The notes: generated by a model not told the origin, from the letters alone. 64,000 nucleotides of DNA from Plazaster borealis (GCA_021014325.1 CM037463.1:5570501-5634500), one strand, 5' to 3'; positions 40,875-53,430 are shown, numbered from the stretch's first letter. Numbers and translations are program-made.

Positions 40875-43800
40875 GACCATAAGTTACTGTACATTGTCTG
40901 TACAAATAATTACATGTAATACATACATACACTGTTTGTGTAGTATCATATTCTCTATGTAGTACGTGTTAGTGTCATTGATCCACATTTATAACCGCAT
41001 TAAAGAGCAAGTGTAAATGTTGTCCCCATGATGAAGTTATCAACACATCTCCATAACCTTTATTAACCGCAAAGTCCTGTGAGTAATTTTGCTCTTCCTT
41101 TAATCACTCTCTTGAAAATTGAGAGGATTAGTAAAAGAAAAATTGTTCATCCTAAAAATAATACACTAAGCCGATGTTCAAAAAGGACATGACACAGCAT
41201 GGACTCAAAACAGAGCCATATAAAAATCATCCATTCCCCCCCCCCCAGCAACCACCCCCCGCTCCCCCTGCCTCCAAAGTAAAAACTTACCCCCGAAAGC
41301 CAGAAAACAATTAGCCGACAATGTTGCGAACATCTGATTTCCAGTTAGCGAATTAGAAACAGTGCAAAAAAGTCTGCCAACTATTTGCCGTTTGCCGATC
41401 GATCACAAAGTTCATCTTCACTGTGCCAATTAGAACATTTCAACAACGTGGCCCCCTTTCCCCTAGTTCTCCCCTCCTTGCTTACTCATCAGAAGGTCAG
41501 CTGCCCAGGTCTGTAGCGAGGGGGGAAAAAGCTCGCCCTTGTCAGCACCCTCTTCCTGTCTCCAGGTGGAGATAAGACCCTCGGTTTTCTGCCGGCTGGA
41601 GGAAGTTTCAAGACATTTTGTCAACTTGAGGAGAGTGGCAGCTTCCAGAGTAACAGAGTGGTATTTTATAGGTGGTTTACTGTAATGCTTCAGCACCAGG
41701 ATGGTAGAGCTTTAGTGCTGTTTGCCATCAAGTACTGCAGAGTCCGCTGCTTACTGGTTGCACCATTTGCAAAAGCTAGCTTTAGTCTCTTGCGTAGACT
41801 ACATGTATCTGGATTGTGGAAGTTTATTCTGAGAACCAACCACATGGCCATGCACTGCCAGGATATGAACTGGTCTTTCTTGGTGTGAATCTAGGGAGAA
41901 ATAAGGCTCTGTGGGGAAACAAAATTATTTCGGATGGAAATGGATGGTTGCGATGAAAACATGAACGAAGGATGCGTGGAGTATTTTGTGAGCTTCTTTC
42001 CAGGTCTGGTAAGTTCCTGCAAGAGAAATGTTTTATTGAAAGTTTGCGTGGCATGTCTTGTCAAATTTATGAACAGAAAGATTGATAAAGTGCTCACATG
42101 AAGTGAAATAACTAAAGAGCATTTTGCCATTAAGAATTGATTGGCACTCTGCAGTATAATTTTAATTTAAAAGAGAAAAAGAAAAAAAAGTAATGAAAAT
42201 GGCTGTCAATCATTAGACCTTTGCTGTAAAGCAGCCATGTTTGATCTCATATTGTGACAACACGTCAATGTGAGTAAGGCTCTTAGCAAAAATGATCTGG
42301 CGTTACACAGGAGTTCAGTTTCCCTCGGTGGATTTCCCTCGGTGGATTCTTGTAACGATGGGGAAACCAAACAACATGGCCAGTAAAGATGAGTCTGCCT
42401 TGGTGCAAACAATGGCGTGATACCTCTGAAGAAAAAAACCCTGACCATGCCCTACAAAGAAGGAGCCAAATAAAGGTCATGTTGCCGTCGATTCTGGCAT
42501 CAAACATTCATCTGTCGACCCAGTCAAGCTCTTACAGAATCAATGCAGTGAATGTATTGATGAAATCCCAGTTTAGACCAAGTAACCCTGGATGATGCAC
42601 AGGTCGGAATGACCTTTCGGACTGTCCATATGCATTTGGAATAACAAAGCCGGTCAGGTGGGGACAGTGGTAGGCGCCGCGCAGAACCAACGAACTGGCA
42701 GAAGATTACAAAATATTAAACATTTGTCAGGAAACTTGACTGTCTCTGGAGTACTCATCAGACTCATTGTCTGGCCGGCTGTTATTTTGGGAACAGTCTA
42801 AGGAGACTGCATTATTACATTTGTAGTCATAATTCATCAAAACGATGGACTTAGATTTTTAGTGAATACAAACATACATTTTTGATGATCAATTTCCTCT
42901 TCCAATGAATAAGTTCCGAGCATCTGTATTAAATTATTATATTTTTGGTTACTCATATCAAACACTTTTTTGTACTATTTATATGTTATGTAAAAGTCTT
43001 TCTGCTTACAGTGTTTTAAAGCCTGCCAAATGCTTTGAAATACAGTAGGTCTCAAATTCATATGTGAGAACATGATAAAAAGTACAATTTTTTGTTAAAG
43101 AAATTATTTGTTATTCTTTGACATTTTTCAAACTACTGTTTAAGGACACAACTTACTATTTTTATTTTAAAGTTTACAATTAAAATAAAGCTGAGTTGTT
43201 CAGTCATACAAAAGTGTCAGCATTTTTTCACTTTTGCGACTGTTTTGATGAATAATTCATTCCTCAACAAATTTATTACTTGGAATGGTTTTGTCATTTC
43301 GTAAAAACCCAAAAGTCAAACCACGCCTGTTTTGGCACCGTGCCTGCAATTTTTTGGGATTTTAGTGGCGAATTTTGATTTGTCACTACATAAAAATAAA
43401 AAATTGAAAATACATCATTCATTGGTTACTCTAATTAGTGTAATACAAAACTCTTGGTTAGGTCCTAAAACTTGGTGAAAATGTCAACAGTATTAAATAC
43501 ATCAAATTTTTTTTTTAAAGAAAGAAAAAAGAATATTTGCAAAATTTTATGATTTTTGACACATTTGACACTTCGTAAAAAAACGACGACAAGATGTGCA
43601 CAAAATTATGTGTTTCAGGCATATTATTCTTCAGGCATGTACTTCAGTCTGATTTCTGATTTTTTTGCCCTTGGAAAAATCAGAAAATTGTGATTAAATA
43701 GCCTGAAAAGTCTTCTGAAGCTTACACCAAGTGTACGTGTAGGTCAGCTCTTGTACTCCATGAAATCTTCCTACTTTTCCCCATGGACCAAATATCATGC

Positions 43801-44479
43801 CTCGTGTTCGAAAAACCACTGGACTGCAGGACTTGTTGGGTTGTACAACAATGGTACTGCTTCCCTTTGTGTCCATGAATGATCACGAGGATCCTTAGTC
43901 CACACTCTGACAAAAATCAACACCGTGTTAAAACTCAACACCATATGTGTTAAAACTCAACACCCAAACTGTTGGATTATGGTGGTCCAATAACGGAATC
44001 CAACAAAACATGCTGCTGAATTATGAAATGTTGGGTGTGGCTAGGATCATGAGTCACTTTTTTCGACTCAGGTTTCAATACCACTGAGAAATGGTCACAC
44101 CTCCACTGGTCTTTATCCTACATACTCTAAATTAAACTCGGTTTTAGTTTCTCCCTTGTTCAGTAATCTTGTTTAAATAAATGTTTGTGTTCATTGAATC
44201 ACCTGCAGCTACATCATGAATCATACAAGTTCATAAAATGACCTTGACCATTGTCAAGAAATGTTGCTCACTTCTGCACTTCGCAACATTCAGGGCCCAT
44301 ATCAAATGTTATTTAGGTTTATCCTTTCGGTTTTATCATGGGTTGCCTGACTACATTTTATGTTCGGTGAGCATGAGTGTACAAAAGTTGTGCACAATAA
44401 CAGTTCTAACACACAAGAGGCAATGCCATTAGCCTGTTTGATATACAAACTGGACTTTCCCCAAACTACATGTACGTTA
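40875..44479. other. Long stretch without a supported gene
   Basis: Mostly unique, AT-rich after 42,800. A C-run lies at about 41237-41248. A GC-richer patch at 41450-42660 contains several short frames on both strands, none with a recognised domain. GCAGGACTTGTT near 43826 matches the interior of the 38290 MITE. CAACACC-rich text lies near 43918-43965. Confidence 0.4.
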
Positions 44480-44656
44480 ACAGGCCTTGACTAAAATGGA
44501 GGCCACAGAGTCCGTGGCCTCTGTCATGTGTGTTGCCATACTCTTGGCCTTATTGCCCCTTCAAATGTTTCCCATAGACTTTCAAATTTCCCAGTGAAAG
44601 TGCCCTTAGAAAAATGAAAATTATCTTGCCCTCTCAAAGATGAAATTCCAGGCCTG
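44480..44656 (+). mobile_element. Family F repeat, uninterrupted copy
   Basis: CAGGCCTTGACTAAAATGGA-GGCCACAGAG..TTTCCCATAGACTTTCAAA..AAGTGCCCTTAG..CTTGCCCTCTCAAAGATGAA-ATTCCAGGCCTG. Serves as the empty-site reference for 11692-12605. Confidence 0.8.
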
Positions 44657-45394
44657 CTATGTGTACAACACACATGGTATTATGAATTATGGTAGTTGTA
44701 TGTATGTTAAAAGGGTATGTACATGTATGTACAGGAACCGTGACAACCTGTGTAAACACTATTTTTTACCAGTGGACCCTTTCTTGCAAGTGAACGCACA
44801 AAATGATGGTGATTCCAACTTCCATGCACTCGTTGTTCAAAAATGTCAAATTTGAATGCTTGTAAAATTGGTCTTGGGAATTGTGATTGGGGACGTCGTC
44901 CTGCAGTATTCATGTAAGCATTCTTTACAAAAAGTTTCAACTCATCCGTACAGTTGTACCATGTATCATTTCCTTCTAACTTCCTCTTCTTTTTACAGAC
45001 TACAGGAAGAGAGAGGATTGTCATACTATGCAGGAATAAAAATATTATTTGTATAAAAGTGAAGATTGCACTTTTTACAAGGTGTCAAAAATCAGCCTTT
45101 GCAGAGTTAGTTGGTTCAGCCTACTCCTGAAGTGTCCCAGAGATTGTCTCCGCCTATCGTCAGTTTCTCTGTGACTGCGCATTTGTTTTTATGAGTACCT
45201 CTATCAAACTGTAGCGTTAACGTGTATACATCTGGTTGTCTTTTCCCCTTTTTTTCAAGGGACTCATGATATTCAACTGCTAGACCCCAAGTCTGTTCTA
45301 CATGTAGGAAAGAGATTGTAGCAGGGAAGCACCTGTTACAAGTTTATCTAAATATGTTTACCTTGGTCTAGGACAAAGTGTAAATAGCACAAAA
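44657..45394. other. No gene seen
   Basis: Short frames on both strands (for example 105 codons minus, 44707-45024), no domain recognised. Confidence 0.4.
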
Positions 45395-45433
45395 CTGTAG
45401 GATGCATAGAATGTGGTGCTATGCATCCTACAG
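45395..45433. repeat. Perfect 15-bp hairpin
   Basis: CTGTAGGATGCATAG, nine-base loop, CTATGCATCCTACAG. Confidence 0.9.
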
Positions 45434-45488
45434 TGTAACATACATTGTAACATACATGTAGCGCACGTATCCAACAATAAGGTGCTTA

Positions 45489-45878
45489 ATGGGAATGTAC
45501 ACCTTTGGTTTTATGGAACCGTTTGATTGTGTTATCCTATATAACTGTATACATTAAAACTAACCTGTGAAAATTTCATTTCAAAAGGTGGTCGTGTTTT
45601 TGAGACATCCCCGAAAATCCTGAGCGTATGTCCATGCAGGAAGAATAAATCGTAATTGGAATACACAATCTGAGAAACATACCTTACAGTAATGTTTCTC
45701 AGATTCAAATTTGGGGGATAAAAACTGATATATTTTTCAATACCCACATTACTTTGAAGTGAAATGATTCTCAAAATTCATCAATACTATCGAAAGCTGC
45801 TGTACTACTAACCAAGTAGGTTTTTATTGGCATTCATTTTCAGAGTGATTACCAAATGTATGTATACCTTCCCTTTAA
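45489..45878. mobile_element. MITE superfamily B, copy 4
   Basis: AATTTCATTTCAAAAGGTGG, TCCATGCAGGAAGAATAAAT, hairpin AATCTGAGAAAC../..GTTTCTCAGATT, AGCTGCTGTACTACTAACCA and end TTACCAAATGTATGTATACC-TTCCCTTTAA. Confidence 0.85.
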
Positions 45879-45939
45879 GGCGCTTGAACAAAGAGAAACA
45901 CTTTTTAAGACAGATTTTGAAGTTTATGAATTATGAGAT

Positions 45940-46172
45940 CCATTTGTGTAGCACCTTACACAGTTTTTGTAAGGGTTCACAAGGTACTGCGGCACACTCC
46001 TAAGCCACTGCCAGAAACACTGGGGCAAACCCCTTCTCTTTAGCGATAAGTGTTTCTGGGTTCTTTTATGTGCATTACACAACACACAGGGACCCATGAC
46101 AAGTGTCAAGACCGGGACTCGAACTCACACTCAGCTGAGTCTGGTGTGCATAACCGCTCAGCCATGACACAT
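45940..46172 (-). repeat. tRNA-derived SINE, reverse copy
   Basis: AAACCCCTTCTCTTTAGCGA..TGGGTTCTTTTATGTGCATT-ACACAACACA and GACCGGGACTCGAACTCACA (B box reversed, one change) mirror the SINE at 40491-40874; lacks its tail. Confidence 0.8.
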
Positions 46173-46239
46173 TTTATACTGAAATCAAATGTTTTAGCCA
46201 AGAGCAATATTGCATACGTCCAAACAGTACACACAACAT

Positions 46240-46400
46240 CCACTCCCCCCAAAAAAAAAACCCCAAAACAAAACATTAATTCATTAATTAAAATAAAATT
46301 AAAAAACCACAACCTCAGAACCTCCCTCCCCCTCAAAAAAACTTACTTAAAAAACCAAAAAAAGAAAAAAAAACAACAACAACAAAACCTAGCAACAACC
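46240..46400. repeat. A-rich low-complexity tract
   Basis: Runs of A with AAC/CCAAA; it creates lysine/asparagine-rich frames that are not genes. Confidence 0.85.
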
Positions 46401-47104
46401 AAATGGCTAAAAACAAACACGACACCATAAAAAACAAATCGCATGCAAAATGAGTGCAATACGAAAATGTAGCTCTTTCGAAATGATGGGAGTGCATAAT
46501 CTTGGCAGAGAATGAGTGAGACTTTTTGGTCCCTTCCTAGCATTGAGACGAGCACAGAGGATCCTGTATGGTACAGCTCAGTGGAAATCTCCCCCCCCCC
46601 TTGTTTCAATCCAACACGTCAAACAACTGATTTTAACGCACACTGTCGATGTGTAAAAGATTCACATGACTATTAAGGGACTCCCAGGGATCATGTCACC
46701 TGTCCCTTTCATCACTTGTTGATCACCGACTGAGTTCACGGCTTTGTGTTAGAGTTGGACGATGTTTGGGCTCATCTGTTTGGGCTTATACCTGGGGTGA
46801 TTTTTCTCTAACATTTGAAGGCGGCTGCTGGGCTTGCTCATCATGACGGCACTACCCTTTGTTCGCATCCAGTACACTTGACTGTAACAGTCCCTCGCGC
46901 AAATTCATCAATTTTAGACTCGTTTCATTGGCCGCCAATGCTGATATAAAAACAATGGAAACTTGCACGCGTGTCACGCTGCGCATGACTTTTAGCCAAT
47001 GATAGCTCTTCATTGACGTCGGTGAAGGGACTGTTTTGGGCTTGTGACGTCATGCGGGGGTAGTCAAGTCTTCCAGTTTCTTTCTATACATTGTACATGT
47101 ACTG
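46401..47104. other. No gene seen; dispersed repeat P copy 2 at 47005-47062
   Basis: TAGCTCTTCATTGACGTCGG..GGGACTGTTTTGGGCTTGTG-ACGTCATGCGGGGG. The flanking GCGC/CACGCGTGTCACGC stretch (46960-46990) is CpG-rich for this window. Confidence 0.5.
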
Positions 47105-47284
47105 CCTCACTTTGAAGCCTCACTGCTATAAGCAAAAATAAGCAGGATACTAGTCATACAATACATGTACATGTAGATGGTGACATGATATTTTGGCTGG
47201 TAACCTTATTCTGGTAAGCATAGTTTTGTTATGCTTACCTGCTGTATTTGTTGTCCTTTAAAGCAGCAGTATGAAATTGCGCCC
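47105..47284. mobile_element. Foldback family D copy
   Basis: ATAAGCAAAAATAAGCAGGA..TTTGGCTGGTAACCTTATTC-TGGTAAGCATAG..AAGCAGCAGTATGAAATTGC; left arm partly lost. Confidence 0.75.
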
Positions 47285-48755
47285 CGTGTGGCTCAGTAAT
47301 GTTTTTATTGTACATCCTTTGTGATTTTTCTCATTCCTGGACTGATGTGGCTGGAAAGAATTTTAATCAGAGGAGATTTTGTAGCGTGTAGTCACACCCA
47401 TCATCACTTAAGTTCCATGGACCTATTACAAGTTCACTTCTGACTCACTTGTATTAATAAGTGCAAGTATTGTACATTGGGTTGAATCAGAGCAGAGATT
47501 GTACGTATGTACATCAACATCTGCGCTAGAATTTGGAAAGTTGAGGGTTCAAGTCCCACCTGAGGCGGCTGAAGAGTTCTTTTTCTTTAACAGCATATGT
47601 ACAGTGAGCACTTCATCATGTACACACATAGGCCCTACACTGGTGAACAAAATAATTAGACTTTTATCCCTGATGCAGTAATTACATGTATTTATTCATC
47701 AGTTGAAAGATACCATACAGTGTGCTCAGTACACAGTTTGAAAGAATGATTTGTGCCATTTAGAAAACTCACTAATTGTCATGTTTATGTCAGATCAGTC
47801 TTGTAGAGAAATAATTCCGTCTGAAACACAAAAACAAGGAACATCACACTAACACTTCAAGGCTTTTTGGCAACTTAAAACAAGACCAAACAGACCTTTC
47901 TTTTGACAGTGCTCAGTACACAGTTTGAAAGCTTTTTAAGAAACATTTAATGTCAAGCAGCATCTGTAGCATAAATTACATTGTATGTACAATAAAATAA
48001 CTTCACTAACTTGAGTCTTGCTGAAGAGTAAAGTCCCACTAACAAAATACATGCAGTTTCTTCATCTTACCACACCTCGTTTCTAAATGCACACAGGGCT
48101 ACTGTACAAAGCTCCTGGCAATGAAGTCACCGACACAGTCTTGAACCCCAAAACACCACCATCATCTGCAATGTTGATTTCTGGAGTACTGTGTGCATGT
48201 AATTCGCTTTATGATAGGAGACCTGGATGGCGATTGCACGGGTCACTGTCGGTTGAACCCTTAATGGTTCCACCACTAACAGCCTATATCATATCATGTT
48301 GCTGTTTTTATTTCAACTCCATAGCGCAAATTGTATATGTAATAATAATTTCACTTTTGGAGTTCTGCCAAGCTGTTGCTCAAAAGCTAATCTCAAAGTA
48401 TGCAACTTTTGAATACATGTACATCAGCAAGTTCAAAGGTTGGAAATTCTAACATACCATCTGGGTGAACAATTGATATTTAGCCCCAAGGCATACAATT
48501 TGATCATGAATACATACAAGTAAAAATATATAATGTTTAAGTGGTTCCTGGTTAATTTTTTTTCTTCTTTTGACTGGAAGAAGAAAATTGGACAATAAGA
48601 AGGCCTGTACAGTGAAATGGCCCTCACTATAGGTACATCTACCAATTGGCTCACAAATATTTTCATCTACATGTACGTTGGGTTTTTTAAAGTGAATTTT
48701 GTAATATTATATAGCTATTGAAAGCTCAATGGTCCCATATTTGCATCAAAGACCT
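47285..48755. other. No supported gene; possible SINE head near 47500-47590
   Basis: GAGGGTTCAAGTCCCACCTG is B-box-like. GCTCAGTACACAGTTTGAAA occurs at about 47724 and 47911. A 121-codon plus frame at 48087-48452 has no recognised domain. Confidence 0.4.
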
Positions 48756-48910
48756 GCAGGCCTGATACTTCGAGCCTCTGGTCATTGCCTTGGTGCCCCT
48801 TGAAATGTTCCAATAGAAATTTACAATTTCCTCATAGGGATGCCCTTTACCAAGGAGAAAACGCCTCTGTGCCCTTGCCCTTTCAATAAACAAAGCATGG
48901 ACCTGACTTA
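48756..48910 (+). mobile_element. Family F repeat
   Basis: CAGGCCTGATACTTCGAGCC..TTGGTGCCCCTTGAAATGTT..TTACAATTTCCTCATAGGGA..GGAGAAAACGCC. Confidence 0.75.
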
Positions 48911-51226
48911 TGGGCCTTACCACTGCCGTTCAGCAGAATTCTACTTTACAGCTTGAGAGAGTTGTTTCTCAGTCCGATTACATGTTACTCCGCAGTGGTA
49001 ACTCAACAGCTGGGACTCCCGACATCCAGGGTGCATCATGGTGTGTCAATAGCTCAAGTGCGATACATGTACCTTGACATTTCCCTGTAGCTTAACCTAC
49101 TCCCACGGTCCAGCGTATTTGAATGAGTGTACACGCAAATTATCCATCCTGCAATCTCCCCCATGCCGGCAATTTTACATGTGTAACAACAACTGTTTAC
49201 AATCCCCACACCCTCAGTTCGTCCAGTAATTAAAAATTCAGTCTGATTTGTGCTGGTAGTGTGTGGCAAAGACAATCGGCAGCACGTCATCAGGCATGTT
49301 GTAGCTCCACTCCATGCGTCAGTCTATGCAACATGAGATGGTATCCGTACACCATTAACCAAGCATATCTGTCATCATCGGCACAGTTGGAAGGATCCTG
49401 AAGTTTTTTTTCTTCGTTTCATTTTCACATCTAATCAGTAAAAGGAGCAGTCTACAGCCACGACATCCGTCCACCCACTGAACAATTGTTTTGTTGTATC
49501 AGAGTTTTTTGGGGGTTCACCTTGGCCGATGCTAATCTTTGAGACTTAACGCTGATTACGGGATCAACAGTTATAACACTGTGTTTTGACCAGGAGCGAT
49601 CAGTATTAGATGAGTCTTGGAGGTCATTGAATCTTCATTCACTCTTTGCTTGGGGAGGACGGTGGCAGGACATTGTCTTGTAATGGACTCACTGAACAAG
49701 AATCATTTAATAGAGGTAGTGTTTTGATGACCCAAGAGCTGCCATGGACTTTTCAAATACTGAATTTATCTTTTCATCCAGTAAGCTGTTCATGATTTGA
49801 TTGCTATGGTTACAGTTGATGCAGAGTTGTACAGTTGAATACTTGCTGTGATACCAGAGTGATCTGACGGTGTGTTTAAAGTCTGGTTGATGGTGTGAAT
49901 GTGTGAACGGTGTGTTGGTCTTCAACTCTGTTTGATCTCTTTGGATTGAAGGAATCACTTGTTTATGAGTGTTTTTTGTGACATCAGTCAGTTTTATGAG
50001 GACATCACTTTGTGACTGGGCCTGCAAAATATTTCGCAGTGTACACTTACGTACATCGTGATCGCTAGTGAACACCAAGGTCTCGTCCATGACTCATTTG
50101 ATTCATCAAATAAAGTGTCATGTGGAAAAACATTGAACATTCAAGCATTAGTGCAAGTACAAAGGACTGGAGAAAACAAAACAAAGGAAACAAGACATTA
50201 AATGTCTTAGAAGCTCATTGAAACGCAGTTATTATGTTAAGCTCAGATTGATGGTACTCTGTGACACAATATACAAGACCTCTGTACTCTAGAAGGGAAT
50301 CAATTGGTACTGTGTTCACAACTCTCAGCCCTGGTTGGGCCAGGAACGACAATACAGAAATGTTCACGTGCACACTGTGTTGACAATTTTCCAATTCTCT
50401 CCAGAATGCACGTGAGGAAACCTGTTGTTTGAACTTCAGCGCACACATTATTTATTGATGTTTCGCATGGTGGATTTCCATTGTGGCCGCAGGAAGTTTT
50501 GAAACCTGAATAAAATTTTTGGACAGAACGGTCTTTGAAGCCCTGACAATCGAGGCTGTGTTCAGGGTGAGGTTGCGGCAGTCAATATTTACTGGAAAGA
50601 GATTTATTTTTCCGTCAAAGTGAAAGCTTTTGATCCCGAAAAGTTGAAGCGTTCAGTTCACTAGTTGGAGATAAAAAACGAATGGTACATGTTCTGTGGA
50701 ATGTGGAATGTTTATGATGGTGATATCAGTTTGAGCGATCTACATTGTACCTGTGGATTAAACTGGAAAAAACTTTCGTCCAGAATTGCACTGTAGGATT
50801 TTTTTAGTGGAGCTTAAACTTAATAACCAGGGGATGTCAAAAAGTGCAGAGGGTGCAAGCTCAAGGTAACTCTGAAATCAGACACTGCAAATCCCCTCTG
50901 ACAAGAATCGAATTGCACACAGGGATCTGTTGTGTTGATCAACAGGCTTGCCATATGAATGCCGCACTTTTGGAGAAGTTTTTATGAAACAGTTCACCAC
51001 CTCTGACCTTGTGACCATATGTTTGCTTCATCCAAGGATTTCTTCTGGCATTGCATCGGGAAAATCCAAGTGCAGTTTCCTGCTTTCTGGTTTGAATTCT
51101 CTCGTATTTCTTGGAAATATGTAAATGCAAACTTAGTGTGGTGGTATGCTTCGGATGGTACCAGCATGTGTGTAATGTGAACACAATTTTGTTGGATTTA
51201 TGTAACATTCAACTGACAGAGTGACT
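48911..51226 (+). other. Region upstream of MYO5 start: likely promoter/5'UTR, no repeats
   Basis: Free of the interspersed families that fill the rest of the window, apart from a weak E-like piece near 48915-49015. Minus-strand frames of 127 (49707-50090), 77 (50215-50448) and 89 codons (50939-51208) show no domain. The absence of insertions directly before the MYO5 ATG suggests constraint. Confidence 0.45.
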
Positions 51227-51292
51227 ATGGCGCTTGATTGGGCTGGCAGATCAGTAAACTACACTGTGGTTGATACATTCGTATACTGCAAA
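51227..51292 (+). CDS. MYO5: MYO5 coding exon 1 (start)
   Basis: Encodes 22 residues, M-ALDWAGRS..VDTFVYCK, then donor GTAAGT at 51293. The ATG has a good context (A at -3, G at +4). Phase 0 joins it to exon 2 to give ..FVYCK|GARVWVRDP, matching the layout of other class V N-termini (..LY-x-K/Q-x-A-R/K-V/I-W). No protein database match was possible for so short an exon; position, phase and the junction carry the call. Confidence 0.8.
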
Positions 51293-51660
51293 GTAAGTAC
51301 ATTGTACAGAAAGTCTTAGGGAAAACGTTCCTCTCTAGAGGGTGTCCATGAAGCTATGTGAAGGACCCATGGCGTGTTTAATTTACAGCCTGTCTGGACT
51401 TTTTAGGACAAAACATGAAGTCATGCATGCTCAGAGGGCCCATGTTTACTTGGCTAACTTCTTTAATCTTACAGACCAAGTACAGGATTGGTTGTATAAA
51501 AAAAGACGAAATAAATAAATCGATTGATCTTTGAATTTGAAAGTTCTGTGATTATTAAGTTCATACCAATAACCAAAGAACTATTTCATTTCTGAAATAC
51601 TGTAAAAGTTGAAGAAGTAACATTCGGAAGACCCTGTGAAATCACCATTGCTTATTTTAA

Positions 51661-51882
51661 CGGTGGCTGCTGTATGTTCCGACACCCCCCTATGTTCGGA
51701 TAGCCCCCCTCGTGATCTACACGCTAGGGTTGGGGTTGGGTTTGGGGTTGGGGTTGGGCTTGGGGTTGGGGTTATGTTGGGGTTGGGGTTATGTTGGGGT
51801 TATGGTTGGGGTTAGGGATAGGTTGGAATTGGGATTAGGATTAGAAAATATATTCGGGATATGAGAACATCTGTGTGTAACC
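51661..51882. mobile_element. Foldback element with expanded telomere-like core, copy 2
   Basis: GCTGCTGTATGTTCCGACAC..TATGTTCGGATAGCCC and the far end GAGAACATCTGTGTGTAACC align with the reverse complement of 18306-18448. The four-unit core there is replaced by about 120 bp of GGGTT-G/TTAGGG variants (51725-51844). Lies in MYO5 intron 1. Confidence 0.8.
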
Positions 51883-53430
51883 ACTTAAAACGCTGTACAA
51901 TGGAAATAAGCCAGATAGAAGCCTGCATGCACCCTGACAAATCATTCACCCCTCTCACTAAAAGAAGACCACCAAATTTGATGAATGTTTCACTGGTTGG
52001 TTGTATGGCATGTTTATTATAAACAAGATGAAGGAAATGAAGTTACTTAAAAATTTTTTTATATAAAAACAGTAAACTTACCCATTATAAGGGACATTAC
52101 ATCAATGGTAATTAAATTTTTGAGAAGTTGTGGATTTATGGGGTAGGATTTAATATGTCATTCCACTGATGTGTTTACATTTGTTCATCCGTGACTTCAT
52201 CATAAAAAAAAGAGAACAAATGGTGACGATTTAAAGCTGTCAGACAGACCTTTTTGTATTATACTCAAACGTTCAAACGATGGTCTGCCATCCATCGCTT
52301 CAAAATGATACAAAATTTATATTTTTCTTTAAAAATAAACTACACCAGGCAAACAATTTTCAGGGAATACTATGTACTTTCAGTCAAATCAGTTATTTTC
52401 GTATTAACTTGGAAAAACTACATTTTTTCCATGTCTGCAATTGATGATATCTACCTTTAACCCTTTCATGCACCATTTATTTTATTGATAAATTAATCAA
52501 ATGGACACATTTATTGTTTACAAATTTTTTACAAATGGCGACCCCCCAAAAAACCAGGTCACAATAGTGCTCTCAAGAGTCCTCTTTCCCATTCTGAAAA
52601 CTGTGTGGCTGTGCGATCTTTATTTTTTCGTTTTACAGCTAATTTCTTTCTGAAGGGATTTAAACCGGTCACTAGCGACCGGTCGGCGCTTCGAAATAGA
52701 TAATGGGCCCATCTATCTGTAGTATTATTCATTCTATTTTAATCCCCCCACCACACACTTTTCCTCTTTCTGTTGAAACTTAAGAAGCTTAAGATTGATA
52801 CTGTTTTTGTTTGATATTGTGGTAATAATCTACCGTTAATGAATCAAGGAAAGTCAAAAAAATGTTCTTTAAAATTTCTTGACAAATCTGCTGCAGAGAT
52901 GTTCGAGAAAAGAATAAAGAACTATACATGTAGCTTAAACTTGTTATCTAACTCAGGTGAATTTTGTCAAGACCTGTGAGATCTCCGCTTTAAAGCGGAT
53001 ATCCGCTTTTTTCTTTTTTTGCTGATTTCTTATTTCCGCTTTCCCCCCCCCTTTTTTTTCTTCTTTTTTTTCCCTTTTTTTTTTTCCCTTCACTTTTGGC
53101 CTTATATATGCTTGGCAACAGTAATGTACAACTACAATAATGTGAAATAAGCCTAGTTACTGGATCAATGGGGTGCCCCACTTCGACCAGCGTAAATACG
53201 TGACGCGCGCTCACTTGAGGTTCCACAATCATTCTTACATCATGTAGTGTTTCAGCTCTTTTTTTAAGGGTCCACTCACAGGCCTGTTGTCATTATCCAC
53301 AAGTGATGAATTCATTTCCCCCATGTACTGTAAATGCACGTGTGTACATGTACATTACGTCCTTATTATGTTAGCTGAGCTTCCTACATCATAAGTGCAG
53401 ATTCCTTGCATTGGCTGACATCACCAGGTC
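51883..53430 (+). other. MYO5 intron 1, mostly unique
   Basis: Contains the palindrome CCGCTTTAAAGCGG (52985-52998) followed by two more CCGCTT words and a polypyrimidine tract (53028-53092, C9 and T runs) that could form H-DNA. Nothing coding recognised. Confidence 0.5.

Noticed and set aside
46050..46430. 126-codon frame
   Set aside because: Created by a SINE and an A-rich low-complexity tract (Lys/Gln/Asn runs).
48087..48452. 121-codon frame as a gene
   Set aside because: No recognised motif; composition like the surrounding intergenic DNA.
49707..50090. 127-codon minus-strand frame upstream of MYO5 as a gene
   Set aside because: No domain, rich in Ser/Thr/His/Asn; kept only as part of the upstream-region note.
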